Shown: positions 23,866 to 32,898, numbered from the stretch's first letter. The stretch is 44,555 nt of DNA from [Clostridium] symbiosum ATCC 14940 (GCF_000466485.1 NZ_KE992967.1:1-44555); one strand, 5' to 3'. Program-made: numbers and translations. The notes: generated by a model not told the origin, from the letters alone.

Positions 23866-25395
23866 TTGCCATCAGAAGACCGTATCTATATAGCCATTGA
23901 TTTAAAATCCTTTTATGCATCTGCCGAATGCAGGGAACGAAACCTGGATCCGATGACAACAAACCTGGTTGTAGCCGATGCAAGCCGAACGGAAAAAACG
24001 ATCTGCCTTGCCGTCTCCCCCTCCTTAAAAGCTTACGGAATACCCGGCAGGCCCAGATTATTTGAGGTAGTGCAAAAAATCAGGGAAGCCAACGCCAGGC
24101 GCCGTATTTCTGCGCCAAATCATCAATTTACCGGCTCTTCCTATTACACGGATGAACTGAAGGCTTCTCCCGGGCTTTCCATCGATTACATCATTGCCGC
24201 GCCCAGGATGGCGCTCTATGTAAAATACAGCACACAGATTTATAATATTTATCTGAACTATGTGGCTCCGGAAGACATTCACGTTTATTCCATTGATGAA
24301 GTTATTATGGATGTTACAAACTATCTGGATACCTACCGGCTTACCCCCCGGGAGCTGGCCATGAAAATGATCCTCGATGTTCTGAAAAATACGGGAATCA
24401 CGGCCACCGCCGGCATCGGAACAAATTTATATTTATGTAAAATTGCCATGGACATTGTAGCCAAACACATTCCTCCTGATAAAAACGGCGTAAGAATTGC
24501 CGAGCTGGATGAAATGTCCTACCGGAGACTTCTCTGGAACCACCGCCCGCTGACTGATTTCTGGCGGATTGGCCGGGGGTATGCCAAAAAGCTGGAGGCA
24601 CACGGCCTGTATACAATGGGGGACATTGCCAGATGCTCAATTGGAAAATCAAATGAATACCATAATGAAGAACTGCTCTATCACTTGTTTGGAATTAATG
24701 CAGAGCTGTTAATTGACCATGCGTGGGGATGGGAACCCTGCACCATGAAAGATATCAAATCCTACAAGCCCGCCTCCTCAAGCCTCTGTTCCGGCCAGGT
24801 GCTGCAATATGCCTACGATTTTCAAAAGGCCAGGCTGATTGTCCGGGAGATGATTGATTTAATGGTGCTTGATTTAATCGATAAAGAACTCGTAACCGAT
24901 CAGATTGTTTTAACCATCGGATATGATATCGAAAACCTTACCAACCCTGACATACGCAAATTATACAAAGGAGAGATTACGACCGACCAATACGGACGGC
25001 GTATCCCCAAACACGCCCACGGCACTGCCAACCTTGACCGGCATACCGCCTCGGCCAGACTAATCACAGACGCAGCATTGGAACTCTACGACCGCATTAT
25101 TAATAAAAATCTTCTGATCCGGAGAATTACCGTTTCCGCCAATCACGTGATTGATGAAAATGCAATTCCACAGACAGAAAGCTTCGAACAGCTAGACCTG
25201 TTCACCGACTATGCGGCGCTTCAAAAAAAGCAGGAGGAAGAAAAAGAGGCGTTGAAAAAAGAAAAACAGATGCAGCAGGCTATGCTGTCCATCAAAAAGA
25301 AATACGGAAAAAATGCAGTTTTAAAGGGCATGAACCTGGAAGACGGGGCTATGACCTTACAGCGCAATAATCAAATCGGAGGCCATCAGGCATAA
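23866..25395 (+). CDS. Y-family DNA polymerase (UvrX/UmuC-like)
   Basis: The 509-residue protein is a translesion polymerase of the UmuC/UvrX type. The catalytic acidic residues are in AIDLKSFYAS (about 10-19) and YSIDE (about 142-146). A helix-hairpin-helix/thumb region and little-finger domain follow. The C-terminal 70 residues are a charged helix ending in KKYGKNAVLKGMNL, typical of the Firmicute group. The start is TTG at 23866 with AAGGAGG nine bases upstream. The YolD-like gene follows 24 bases later. This pair is usually SOS-induced in Firmicutes, but I did not find a convincing LexA box upstream. Confidence 0.9.
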   Translation: MPSEDRIYIAIDLKSFYASAECRERNLDPMTTNLVVADASRTEKTICLAVSPSLKAYGIPGRPRLFEVVQKIREANARRRISAPNHQFTGSSYYTDELKASPGLSIDYIIAAPRMALYVKYSTQIYNIYLNYVAPEDIHVYSIDEVIMDVTNYLDTYRLTPRELAMKMILDVLKNTGITATAGIGTNLYLCKIAMDIVAKHIPPDKNGVRIAELDEMSYRRLLWNHRPLTDFWRIGRGYAKKLEAHGLYTMGDIARCSIGKSNEYHNEELLYHLFGINAELLIDHAWGWEPCTMKDIKSYKPASSSLCSGQVLQYAYDFQKARLIVREMIDLMVLDLIDKELVTDQIVLTIGYDIENLTNPDIRKLYKGEITTDQYGRRIPKHAHGTANLDRHTASARLITDAALELYDRIINKNLLIRRITVSANHVIDENAIPQTESFEQLDLFTDYAALQKKQEEEKEALKKEKQMQQAMLSIKKKYGKNAVLKGMNLEDGAMTLQRNNQIGGHQA

Positions 25396-25419
25396 TGGGT
25401 CTCCTGAAAGGAATCGATC

Positions 25420-25872
25420 ATGGACGGCAAAAATAAATCTCCCCGTGATTATGAGGATATCATTCACCTCCCTCATCCCGTTTCCAAATCCCATCCGCCT
25501 ATGTCCATATCCGACCGGGCGGCGCAATTCGCCCCCTTCTCAGCCCTGACCGGTCATTATGCGGCGCTTCAGGAAACGGCCCGCCGGACCGAGGAACGGG
25601 TGGAACTGGACGAAACCGCAAAGACAATACTGGATGAAAGGCTTAAACTTCTTTGCAGCAGACTGGATGAACACCCTGTGATCCATCTGACCTACTTTCA
25701 GCCGGATGAAAAAAAGCAGGGGGGAGCCTATATTTCCGTTACCGGTGTCATAAAGCGGATTGATGGCTATCGGCAGCTCCTTATCTTGGAAGACGGGATG
25801 CGTGTTCCGATCCGCGATGTTTTTGAACTTGAAGGAGAATTGTTTGAATTATTTGAATTCAATGATTTTTAA
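25420..25872 (+). CDS. YolD-like protein, partner of Y-polymerase
   Basis: The 150-residue protein has the segment MSISDRAAQFAPFSALTGH (about 28-46) typical of YolD-like proteins encoded directly after UvrX-type polymerases, followed by a small beta-rich domain. YolD-like proteins are thought to modulate the polymerase or bind DNA; the exact role is not established. The start at 25420 has AAGGA eight bases upstream. It ends with an acidic and aromatic tail. Confidence 0.8.
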   Translation: MDGKNKSPRDYEDIIHLPHPVSKSHPPMSISDRAAQFAPFSALTGHYAALQETARRTEERVELDETAKTILDERLKLLCSRLDEHPVIHLTYFQPDEKKQGGAYISVTGVIKRIDGYRQLLILEDGMRVPIRDVFELEGELFELFEFNDF

Positions 25873-25936
25873 GGCTGGTGTACTGCTCCCGGTTTGACCA
25901 ATATCATTGTGACAGACATCAGCAGGAGGAGGCCGT

Positions 25937-26701
25937 GTGGAACGAATTATCGACATAAACGGAAAGAAAAGACGAATAACCATCATGGCGATACCGGGAA
26001 TCCTGCTGCTTTTCGTTATAGGCGTTCTTGGATATGGATTTTGCATTTACAATGGATATCTGCTGTTAAACAACCCTTCAAAAAAACAGTATCCTGTGTC
26101 CGGCATTGATCTGTCCCACTATCAGGGAGAAGTAGACTGGCCGGTACTGGCACAGCAAAATATAATGTTTGCATACATAAAAGCTACAGAGGGGAGCAGC
26201 CATACAGATGCCAGGTTTGCATATAACTGGGAAGAGTCCGGTAAGACCGACCTGGCGGCAGGAGCCTACCATTTTTTCAGCTTTGACAGCAGCGGTGATA
26301 CCCAGGCGGACCATTTTATTCATACGGTGGGAAACCGGTTTGGAATGCTTCCCCCTGCAGTTGATGTAGAGTATTATGCTGATAAAAAAAGTAATCCGCC
26401 GGACCCGGAGTCTGTGCGGGAGCAGCTGCAGATTATGCTGGACCGGCTTGAGGAATATTATCATAAACCTCCCGTTCTCTATTCTACAGAAGATGTATGG
26501 GAAACTTATTTGAAAGGCCATTTCGACGAATATCCCCTATGGATCCGAAATGTTGTTACAAAGCCGGATTCTCAGGCAGATTGGTGCTTTTGGCAGTATA
26601 CCAACCGGGGACGGCTGAATGGATATGCCGGGGAAGAAACATTTATTGATTTGAATGTGTTCTATGGAGATATTGAATCCTGGAACCGTTGGAGACACTA
26701 A
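25937..26701 (+). CDS. GH25 muramidase with N-terminal membrane anchor
   Basis: The 254-residue protein starts with a basic segment and one membrane helix (about 15-40), with no signal-peptidase site evident, so the enzyme is probably anchored and faces outward. The rest is a glycoside hydrolase family 25 lysozyme domain, which cleaves the MurNAc-GlcNAc bond of peptidoglycan. Visible motifs are GIDLSHYQGEVDW, YIKATEG, and the acidic AVDVEYY strand, with WQYT near the end. The start is a GTG at 25937 behind AGGAGGAGG. It is followed by a shared terminator with ppdK. Confidence 0.92.
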   Translation: MERIIDINGKKRRITIMAIPGILLLFVIGVLGYGFCIYNGYLLLNNPSKKQYPVSGIDLSHYQGEVDWPVLAQQNIMFAYIKATEGSSHTDARFAYNWEESGKTDLAAGAYHFFSFDSSGDTQADHFIHTVGNRFGMLPPAVDVEYYADKKSNPPDPESVREQLQIMLDRLEEYYHKPPVLYSTEDVWETYLKGHFDEYPLWIRNVVTKPDSQADWCFWQYTNRGRLNGYAGEETFIDLNVFYGDIESWNRWRH

Positions 26702-26708
26702 GCATATA

Positions 26709-26740
26709 GAAAGCCCCAGAGCTGCAACTCTGGGGCTTTC
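26709..26740. terminator. Bidirectional terminator between GH25 and ppdK
   Basis: GAAAGCCCCAGAG and CTCTGGGGCTTTC form a perfect 13-bp stem with a 6-base loop. It serves the two convergent genes. Confidence 0.85.
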
Positions 26741-26757
26741 GCTTTATTTATTGCTAA

Positions 26758-29382
26758 TTATTTATTATTTAATGCTGCCTGTGCTGCTGCCAGACGTGCG
26801 ATCGGCACACGGAATGGTGAGCAGGAAACATAGTTCAGGCCTACTTTGTGGCAGAACTCTACGGAAGAAGGATCTCCGCCGTGCTCGCCGCAGATGCCGC
26901 ACTTAAGGTCCGGACGTGTCTGACGGCCTTTCTTAACTGCCATCTCTACTAACTGGCCAACGCCTGTCTGGTCAAGTCTTGCGAATGGATCGGACTCATA
27001 AATTTTTGCTTTATAGTAGGAATCCAGGAACTTGCCGGCGTCGTCACGGGAGAAGCCGAATGTCATCTGTGTTAAGTCGTTTGTACCGAAGGAGAAGAAC
27101 TCTGCTTCCTCAGCGATGGCATCTGCTGTGAGAGCTGCACGAGGAATTTCGATCATGGTACCGATGTGGTACTGCATATCGGAACCTTTCTCTTTCTTAA
27201 CCTGCTCAGCTACTTCCACAACTACGTCCTTAACGAACTTAAGCTCTTTCTTCTCGCCAACTAACGGAATCATGATCTCAGGAACAATATCGATTCCTGT
27301 CTCTTCCTTCACTTCGATAGCAGCTTCCATAACGGCTCTTGTCTGCATCTTTGCAATTTCCGGATAGGTAACTGCAAGACGGCAGCCACGATGGCCCATC
27401 ATTGGGTTGAACTCGTGTAATTCGTCAACTTTTGCTTTTACTTCTGCTAAAGTAAGGCCCATGTTCTTAGCCAGTTCAGCCTGCTCCTCTTCTGTATGAG
27501 GAACGAACTCATGCAGCGGCGGATCCAGGTAGCGAACCGTCATTGGCCTGCCTTCCAGAGCTTTGTACATAGCCTTGAAATCGCCCTTCTGGAACGGGAT
27601 TAATTCGTTCAGAGCCTCTTCTCTTGCTTCCACTGAATCGGAAAGGATCATCTTTCTGATCTTCATGATTCTGTCAGCCTCGAAGAACATATGCTCTGTA
27701 CGGCAAAGACCGATGCCCTCTGCACCCAGTTTAACGGCATTGAGTGTATCTTCCGGTGTGTCGGCATTTGTACGAACCTTTAATGTTCTGAACTTGTCAG
27801 CCCATACCATGATACGCTCGAAGTTTCCGCTTACGGAAGCTTCCTGAGTCTCGATGTCGCCCTTGTAAATCTTACCTGTGGAACCATCTAAGGAGATGTA
27901 ATCTCCCTCTGCAAATGTGTGTCCGCCAAGTTCGAATGTCTTAGCTTCTTCGTTGATCTTGATCTCACCGCATCCGGATACGCAGCATGTTCCCATACCA
28001 CGTGCAACTACGGCTGCATGGCTTGTCATACCGCCGCGCACTGTCAGGATACCTTCGGCTGCATGCATACCTTCGATATCTTCCGGAGATGTCTCAAGAC
28101 GAACAAGGATAACTCTCTCACCCTTCTCGTGGGCAGCCTTAGCCTCATCAGCGGTGAAGTATACTTTACCTGCTGCTGCGCCAGGAGATGCCGGAAGAGC
28201 GGAACCGATTACTTCGCCGGCCTTTAAAGCAGCCGGGTTGAAGGTCGGGTGAAGTAACTGATCAAGAGATTTTGCTTCGATTCTTACAACAGCCTCTTCC
28301 TCTGTGATCATGCCTTCGTCTACTAAATCGCAGGCAATCTGAAGAGCAGCCGGAGCTGTTCTCTTGCCGTTACGTGTCTGTAAGAAGTATAATTTACCTT
28401 CCTCGATTGTGAACTCCATATCCTGCATGTCACGGAAATGTTTCTCCAGCTTCATGGCCAGATCCATGAACTGCTTGTAGCAGTCAGGCATATCGTTCTC
28501 TAACTGGGTGATAGGCTGTGGTGTGCGGACACCTGCAACTACGTCCTCGCCCTGTGCATTGATCAGGTACTCACCGTAGATGCCTTTTTCACCTGTGGAT
28601 GGGTTACGTGTGAAGGCAACGCCTGTACCGCTGGTCTCGCCCTTGTTACCAAATACCATGGTCTGAACGTTAACTGCAGTACCCCAGTCTCCAGGGATAT
28701 CGTTCATACGGCGGTATACGATTGCACGAGGGTTGTCCCAGGAACGGAAAACTGCTTTAACAGCGCCCATTAACTGATCCTTCGGCTCCTGTGGGAACTC
28801 TTCGCCGTTCATAGCCTCTTTGTAAACAGCTTTGAACTTCTCAGCCAGCTCTTTTAAATCATCGGCAGTCAGGTCTGTATCGAAGTGAACGCCCTTTTCT
28901 TCTTTCATCGCATCGATGATTTTCTCGAAATGGGACTTCGGAACTTCCATAACTACGTCGGAATACATCTGGATAAATCTTCTGTAAGAATCATATGCAA
29001 ATCTTGGATTTCCCGTTTTCTTTGCAAAGCCCTCTACTGCAACGTCGTTTAAACCAAGGTTCAGGATGGTATCCATCATACCCGGCATGGATGCGCGGGC
29101 GCCGGAACGTACAGATACTAATAACGGATCTTCAGTGTCGCCGAACTTCTTGCCGTTCAGTTCCTCTAACCATGTGATAGCTTCGAAAATCTGATCCTGA
29201 ATTTCCTGTGTGATCTGTTTTCCACTGTTGTAGTACTCTGTACAAGCTTCTGTTGTTACAGTAAAGCCCTGTGGAATCGGCATTCCTAAGATGGTCATCT
29301 CTGCAAGGTTGCAGCCTTTGCCTCCAAGAAGGTTTCTCATAGATGCATTGCCTTCTTCGAACTTATAAACCCATTTTGCCAT
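26758..29382 (-). CDS. ppdK: Pyruvate,phosphate dikinase
   Basis: The 874-residue enzyme interconverts pyruvate, ATP and phosphate with phosphoenolpyruvate, AMP and pyrophosphate. It has the N-terminal ATP-grasp domain, a central phosphohistidine domain with GGMTSHAAVVARGMG (catalytic His about 455) and a C-terminal PEP/pyruvate barrel containing GLCRTEH and the catalytic Cys in CGICGEHGGDP. From memory it matches the crystallised Clostridium symbiosum enzyme essentially throughout, which is the best species clue in the window. In this metabolism it may replace pyruvate kinase in glycolysis. The start at 29382 has AGGAGG upstream. Transcription starts about 285 bases earlier, after a sigma-A promoter, so the mRNA has a long structured leader (29428-29669). 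Confidence 0.98.
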   Translation of the reverse strand: MAKWVYKFEEGNASMRNLLGGKGCNLAEMTILGMPIPQGFTVTTEACTEYYNSGKQITQEIQDQIFEAITWLEELNGKKFGDTEDPLLVSVRSGARASMPGMMDTILNLGLNDVAVEGFAKKTGNPRFAYDSYRRFIQMYSDVVMEVPKSHFEKIIDAMKEEKGVHFDTDLTADDLKELAEKFKAVYKEAMNGEEFPQEPKDQLMGAVKAVFRSWDNPRAIVYRRMNDIPGDWGTAVNVQTMVFGNKGETSGTGVAFTRNPSTGEKGIYGEYLINAQGEDVVAGVRTPQPITQLENDMPDCYKQFMDLAMKLEKHFRDMQDMEFTIEEGKLYFLQTRNGKRTAPAALQIACDLVDEGMITEEEAVVRIEAKSLDQLLHPTFNPAALKAGEVIGSALPASPGAAAGKVYFTADEAKAAHEKGERVILVRLETSPEDIEGMHAAEGILTVRGGMTSHAAVVARGMGTCCVSGCGEIKINEEAKTFELGGHTFAEGDYISLDGSTGKIYKGDIETQEASVSGNFERIMVWADKFRTLKVRTNADTPEDTLNAVKLGAEGIGLCRTEHMFFEADRIMKIRKMILSDSVEAREEALNELIPFQKGDFKAMYKALEGRPMTVRYLDPPLHEFVPHTEEEQAELAKNMGLTLAEVKAKVDELHEFNPMMGHRGCRLAVTYPEIAKMQTRAVMEAAIEVKEETGIDIVPEIMIPLVGEKKELKFVKDVVVEVAEQVKKEKGSDMQYHIGTMIEIPRAALTADAIAEEAEFFSFGTNDLTQMTFGFSRDDAGKFLDSYYKAKIYESDPFARLDQTGVGQLVEMAVKKGRQTRPDLKCGICGEHGGDPSSVEFCHKVGLNYVSCSPFRVPIARLAAAQAALNNK

Positions 29383-29427
29383 AAGTTTTCTTCCTCCTAA
29401 AGTTTATGTGTTAACATTGATATGCTG

Positions 29428-29669
29428 CGATGAGCAAAGGATTGAGAATTCCCGCGGACAAAAGACCCTCGCCTGTCCGTCCGCGTTACGCTCTCGCAAG
29501 CGCACATTCAAACGCCTATTGGCTACAGTTTCCTCCGTGACCAATAGACGCTTAAATGTACGCTTAAGTCCCGCTCTTACAGGCGCATATCCAGGTGTCC
29601 ACTGCTGCTCCCATACAAGATGACGCTGCAATGGGCCTCTGGATATGCGCCTGCTCAATCCGCCCATCG
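29428..29669 (-). ncRNA. Structured leader RNA of ppdK, unrecognised class
   Basis: The ppdK transcript begins near 29668 and folds, by inspection, into a closed multibranch structure. The closing helix pairs CGATG (29665-29669) with CATCG (29428-29432), then GGATTGAG with CTCAATCC (29654-29661 with 29439-29446). Directly stacked on it is a perfect 15-bp helix (29639-29653 with 29580-29594). A 25-bp helix pairs 29541-29565 with 29498-29522, and a 7-bp helix pairs 29479-29485 with 29453-29459. The long helix has four positions that are G-U pairs on the leftward strand but mismatches on the other, so leftward RNA is the functional molecule. There is no T-run after it and ppdK starts 46 bases later, so it is probably a cis-regulatory leader. 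I match it to no riboswitch class I know. Confidence 0.7.
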
Positions 29670-29674
29670 TGAAT

Positions 29675-29703
29675 ATTATAACATAAACTCGCCTCTAGTA
29701 AAG
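29675..29703 (-). promoter_or_regulatory. Sigma-A promoter for ppdK leader
   Basis: Read leftward there is an extended -10 (ATGTTATAAT) and a -35 of CTTTAC at 17 bases or TTTACT at 16. The predicted start point coincides with the first pair of the closing helix of the leader RNA. Confidence 0.7.
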
Positions 29704-29799
29704 GGGTTTTCTTCATTTATTTCCAAATAATTTGTAAATTTTCTTCATTGAAACACTGTGGAGCGGACCGCCTCCTGTTCTCTTGTACTTTTCACGCAG

Positions 29800-30010
29800 T
29801 TACGCTAAAATAATTGCAGTATTTCACATTACGCTAAAAGACCGCAATATAGATGTTGATAGTTTCGTTCATAAAACACCACTGTGCTATATACTCTCTC
29901 TTTGTGGCTAATTTTAGTGTTGTCTGCCAACGACCAGCCGCAGGCTGGTATGCATATCAGATTTTAGTGTTAGCCCACTAGAAAAGCACGCTTTTCTTCT
30001 AATTTTAGTT
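29800..30010. repeat. TTTTAGTGTT repeat cluster with hairpins
   Basis: The gap between the ppdK promoter and the zinc-ribbon gene has no credible gene. It holds three rightward copies of (CT)A(A)TTTTAGTGTT or a shorter form (29908-29921, 29961-29971, 29999-30010) and two inverted forms TTACGCTAAAA (29800-29810, 29829-29839). Between rightward copies lie the hairpins CCAGCC-GCA-GGCTGG and AGAAAAGC-AC-GCTTTTCT. The meaning is unknown; the hairpins may end the upstream transcript. Confidence 0.5.
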
Positions 30011-30081
30011 GAATTTCACAGAAAGGGATATGAAAAAGAGAAAATCAGACAAGCAAAGAAATTTTTCATCTGTATTCGTCT

Positions 30082-30654
30082 TTATCCCAAAGAAATCAGA
30101 GCTAAAAATAAGCCCAGTACGGCAAATCCCGCTACAAGTCCTATAATCAGAACGTTAAACCGGGCTGACGGTTCCATTCCGCAAAAAACTCTTCGGAATG
30201 CTCCGCCGCTTCCATCCGGTATGACATCGTCCTCCTCATCTTCCCCATCCTCTTCCGGCATATCGAGATAGATTACCGGCTGTGCATTATCTATCTCAGC
30301 CTCCTCCTCCGCTTTTTTCAGGACGGCCAATGCCTCATCCAGACTGCTTTTATCCACGTAATAATTTGTAACCGGGATTATATCTACCGTGTGTTCCCGG
30401 TAATTTCCGGTTGGCACCGCTGTTTTCATTTCCTCCACATAGAAAGGGATATTTTTCCGCCTCAGGCCCTCTTCCAGATACAGGGCCTGAAGCTCCGTGT
30501 CCGTGCTGCCTGTCAGAAGAACCGGTTCCTTTATCATGGAAAGGGCCAGCTCAAAGTCATATTCAATATCGGCCAGCCGTTTTTTACACTGCGGGCATAC
30601 GCTTGTATCCTGAGGATATATTTTCCTGCATCCCGGGCAGATTCGCTTCGCCAT
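30082..30654 (-). CDS. Zinc-ribbon, DUF2007-like membrane-anchored protein
   Basis: The 190-residue protein begins with a zinc ribbon (Cys6-x2-Cys9 and Cys20-x2-Cys23). A DUF2007-like domain follows (about 38-115), with LLTGSTDTELQALYLEEGL, and then an acidic linker. One C-terminal membrane helix (about 165-188) makes it a tail-anchored protein facing the cytoplasm. The function is unknown; DUF2007 proteins are proposed signal-transducing or binding modules. I place the start at 30654 with GGAGGA six bases upstream; a longer reading from 30711 covers a dispersed repeat and lacks a ribosome site. It is leftward, downstream of glyS. Confidence 0.75.
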   Translation of the reverse strand: MAKRICPGCRKIYPQDTSVCPQCKKRLADIEYDFELALSMIKEPVLLTGSTDTELQALYLEEGLRRKNIPFYVEEMKTAVPTGNYREHTVDIIPVTNYYVDKSSLDEALAVLKKAEEEAEIDNAQPVIYLDMPEEDGEDEEDDVIPDGSGGAFRRVFCGMEPSARFNVLIIGLVAGFAVLGLFLALISLG

Positions 30655-30671
30655 CAAGCTTCCTCCAAAGC

Positions 30672-30720
30672 GGTGAAAGGCGCGCTTTGCGCACAGGCCA
30701 CCGTCTTTCATTCAAACAGG
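30672..30720. repeat. Dispersed CCTGCACG...ACAGG repeat, copy 3
   Basis: This copy shares GCGCACAGGCCACCGTCTTT and a following TTCAAACAGG with copies at 1524-1575 and 23583-23629, but its left arm is altered. It lies just upstream of the zinc-ribbon gene's ribosome site. Confidence 0.5.
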
Positions 30721-30753
30721 GCCGGAATCAATCATCGATGATCCCGGCCCTGT
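30716..30753 (-). terminator. Hairpin downstream of glyS
   Basis: ACAGGGCCGGAATCA (30716-30730) pairs with TGATCCCGGCCCTGT (30739-30753) with one mismatch and an eight-base loop. Reading leftward it ends with CCCTGTTTG, a weak T-run, and probably terminates glyS transcription. Confidence 0.6.
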
Positions 30754-30774
30754 GTTGTCATATGTCAGTAGTGT

Positions 30775-30822
30775 GTTATTGCTCACATCCCGCCCAAAAA
30801 ACGGCGGGATGTAAACAGTAAC
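30775..30822. repeat. Palindromic repeat, GTTACTGTTCACA family (copy 1)
   Basis: The ends GTTATTGCTCACATCCCGCC and the complement of GTTACTGTTTACATCCCGCC face each other around CAAAAAAC. The outer ends are shared with the other family members, while the inner stem (CATCCCGCC) is specific to this copy. Confidence 0.65.
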
Positions 30823-30826
30823 TATT

Positions 30827-32215
30827 TTAAAATCTGAATTTGTCCTCAAAATATGCCTTAAGCTCTGTAATCGGAACTCTCACCTGCTCCATTGTGTCAC
30901 GATCTCTTACCGTAACGGCTCCGTCTGTCTCGGAATCAAAGTCATAGGTGATGCAGAACGGCGTACCGATCTCATCCTGTCTTCTGTAACGCTTTCCGAT
31001 ATTGCCTCTGTCATCGAATTCACAGTTGTAATATTTGCAAAGCTCATTATACACCTTCTCTGCGCCCTCATTTAATTTCTTGGACAGAGGAAGCACGCCG
31101 ATCTTAACAGGAGCGATCGCCGGATGGAAATGAAGAACGGTTCTTACATCGCCCTCTCCGATCTCCTCTTCGTCGTAAGCCGCACAGAGGAATGCCAGCG
31201 TCACACGGTCAGCGCCAAGTGACGGCTCAATTACATATGGGATATATTTAATCTTCTTCTCATCATCGAAGTAGGTCATATCCTGTCCCGATGTGTTCTG
31301 GTGCTGGGTCAAATCGTAGTCTGTCCTGTCTGCGATACCCCAGAGTTCGCCCCAGCCGAATGGGAAGAGGAACTCGATATCCGTTGTGGCCTTGCTGTAA
31401 AAGCTCAGCTCCTCCTGCTCATGATCCCTGGCGCGCATCTCGTCTTCCTTGATGCCGAGCGCTTTCAGCCAGTTAATGCAGTATTCTTTCCAGTAAGCGA
31501 ACCACTCGAGATCAGTATCCGGCTCACAGAAGAATTCCAGCTCCATCTGCTCAAACTCTCTCGTACGGAAGGTAAAGTTACCCGGTGTAATCTCATTACG
31601 GAAGGACTTGCCCACCTGCGCGATTCCGAACGGTACTTTCTTTCTGGAGGTTCTCTGGACATTTTTAAAGTTTACAAAAATACCCTGAGCTGTCTCCGGC
31701 CTTAAATATACGGTATTCTTAGCATCCTCCGTTACGCCCTGGAATGTCTTGAACATCAGGTTGAACTGGCGGATATCGGTAAAATCATGCTTGCCGCAGC
31801 TTGGGCAGCAGATATTGTTGTCATCGATGTATTTCTTCATCTCTTCCTGAGACCATGCGTCTACGGAACCTTCAATCTTGATTCCCTTCTCATCCATATA
31901 GTCCTCAATCAGCTTGTCGGCGCGGAAACGCTCTTTACATGCCTTGCAGTCCATAAGAGGATCGGAAAAACCGCCCAGATGGCCGGAAGCCACCCATGTC
32001 TGGGAGTTCATAAGTATAGCACAGTCAACACCCACGTTATACGGGCTTTCCTGTACGAATTTCTGCCACCAGGCTTTCTTTACATTGTTCTTCAGCTCCA
32101 CACCGAGGTTACCGTAATCCCATGTATTGGCAAGTCCGCCGTAAATCTCAGAACCCGGGTATACAAATCCTCTTGATTTGGCAAGAGCTACAATCTTTTC
32201 CATTGTCTTTTCCAT
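30827..32215 (-). CDS. glyS: Glycyl-tRNA synthetase, dimeric type
   Basis: The 462-residue class II synthetase charges tRNA-Gly with glycine in the cytoplasm. It is the single-chain alpha2 type. Class II motifs are visible, including [20 protein letters not shown] in the centre and a C-terminal anticodon-binding domain beginning at about 360 ([13 protein letters not shown]). A cysteine pair in CKACKERF and another in [10 protein letters not shown] suggest a zinc-binding insert near the N-terminus. The start at 32215 follows AGGAGG by 12 bases; an ATG at 32203 is an alternative. It starts 20 bases after a lipoprotein gene on the same strand, with no T-box leader between. Confidence 0.96.
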   Translation of the reverse strand: MEKTMEKIVALAKSRGFVYPGSEIYGGLANTWDYGNLGVELKNNVKKAWWQKFVQESPYNVGVDCAILMNSQTWVASGHLGGFSDPLMDCKACKERFRADKLIEDYMDEKGIKIEGSVDAWSQEEMKKYIDDNNICCPSCGKHDFTDIRQFNLMFKTFQGVTEDAKNTVYLRPETAQGIFVNFKNVQRTSRKKVPFGIAQVGKSFRNEITPGNFTFRTREFEQMELEFFCEPDTDLEWFAYWKEYCINWLKALGIKEDEMRARDHEQEELSFYSKATTDIEFLFPFGWGELWGIADRTDYDLTQHQNTSGQDMTYFDDEKKIKYIPYVIEPSLGADRVTLAFLCAAYDEEEIGEGDVRTVLHFHPAIAPVKIGVLPLSKKLNEGAEKVYNELCKYYNCEFDDRGNIGKRYRRQDEIGTPFCITYDFDSETDGAVTVRDRDTMEQVRVPITELKAYFEDKFRF

Positions 32216-32235
32216 CTTTAAATTTATCCTCCTAT

Positions 32236-32898
32236 CTATTTGAACACAACAAGGGCATTTTCGCCCTCCGGCACCGTCACCGTGTATTCATCCTTCTTTT
32301 CTATGCCCTCCGTCATATAGAGAACCTTTCCGGAAAACATGATATTGCCTCCGCCGCTAATCCGGGCAGCCGACGCAGCCGCGTCTGATTTTATCTCCTC
32401 TGCCGAGGCCGGACTTCCGTCCGCCTTGACAAATTGTCCCTCTGCAAGCCATCCGGCCGCATCGGCATCTGCCACTTTGCTGACTTCCAGCGCTGTAACC
32501 GTATTGCTTGTATCCTCGTTATCCTCCGTCTGGCGGAATTTAATCAAATCCTCCAGGGAAGCATAATCAAATACGGCCTTCATAACTCCTTTATCCGCCG
32601 TAACGCTCTGAAGCGAAGCCGGCAGCTTATCGGCTCCCATCTTATTCTCCGCCATCCCCTGCGCACCGTTCTCCTGATTAAACCGGATGACGGCAGCCTC
32701 CAGGTACTGCTGGAGATCCTTGCTGTTAACAGTATCTCCCTCGTATTCTTTCACCAGAGCACTGGAAACAGAACCATCCTGCGCCACATATACACAGCTT
32801 ACGGACGGAGAGAATGTACTTTTCTGGCTTGCACCGCAGCCTGTCAGCAGCATTCCTGCCACGGCAGCCGCCGCTAACAGCAGTCCGGACTTTTTCAT
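32236..32898 (-). CDS. Putative lipoprotein of unknown function
   Basis: The 220-residue protein has a lipoprotein signal: a lysine pair, a hydrophobic stretch and the lipobox LLTGCG with Cys21. It should be anchored on the outer face of the cytoplasmic membrane. The mature part has no domain I recognise; it ends with beta-rich segments ([24 protein letters not shown]). I chose the ATG at 32898 with GGAGG seven bases upstream rather than a GTG one codon earlier. It has its own sigma-A promoter (32936-32964) and likely shares its transcript with glyS. Confidence 0.8.
   Translation of the reverse strand: MKKSGLLLAAAAVAGMLLTGCGASQKSTFSPSVSCVYVAQDGSVSSALVKEYEGDTVNSKDLQQYLEAAVIRFNQENGAQGMAENKMGADKLPASLQSVTADKGVMKAVFDYASLEDLIKFRQTEDNEDTSNTVTALEVSKVADADAAGWLAEGQFVKADGSPASAEEIKSDAAASAARISGGGNIMFSGKVLYMTEGIEKKDEYTVTVPEGENALVVFK

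Noticed and set aside
29404-29667. An 87-codon leftward frame (and a 71-codon rightward one) over the ppdK leader
   Set aside because: There is no ribosome site, the composition is odd, and the region is explained by long paired RNA arms.
29800-30010. Possible CRISPR-like array
   Set aside because: Repeats are only 10-14 bases, in both orientations, with irregular spacing and no cas genes.
32216-32235. T-box leader for glyS
   Set aside because: Only 20 bases separate glyS from the lipoprotein gene, and the promoter region further upstream shows no T-box or AGGGUGGNACCGCG-like element.
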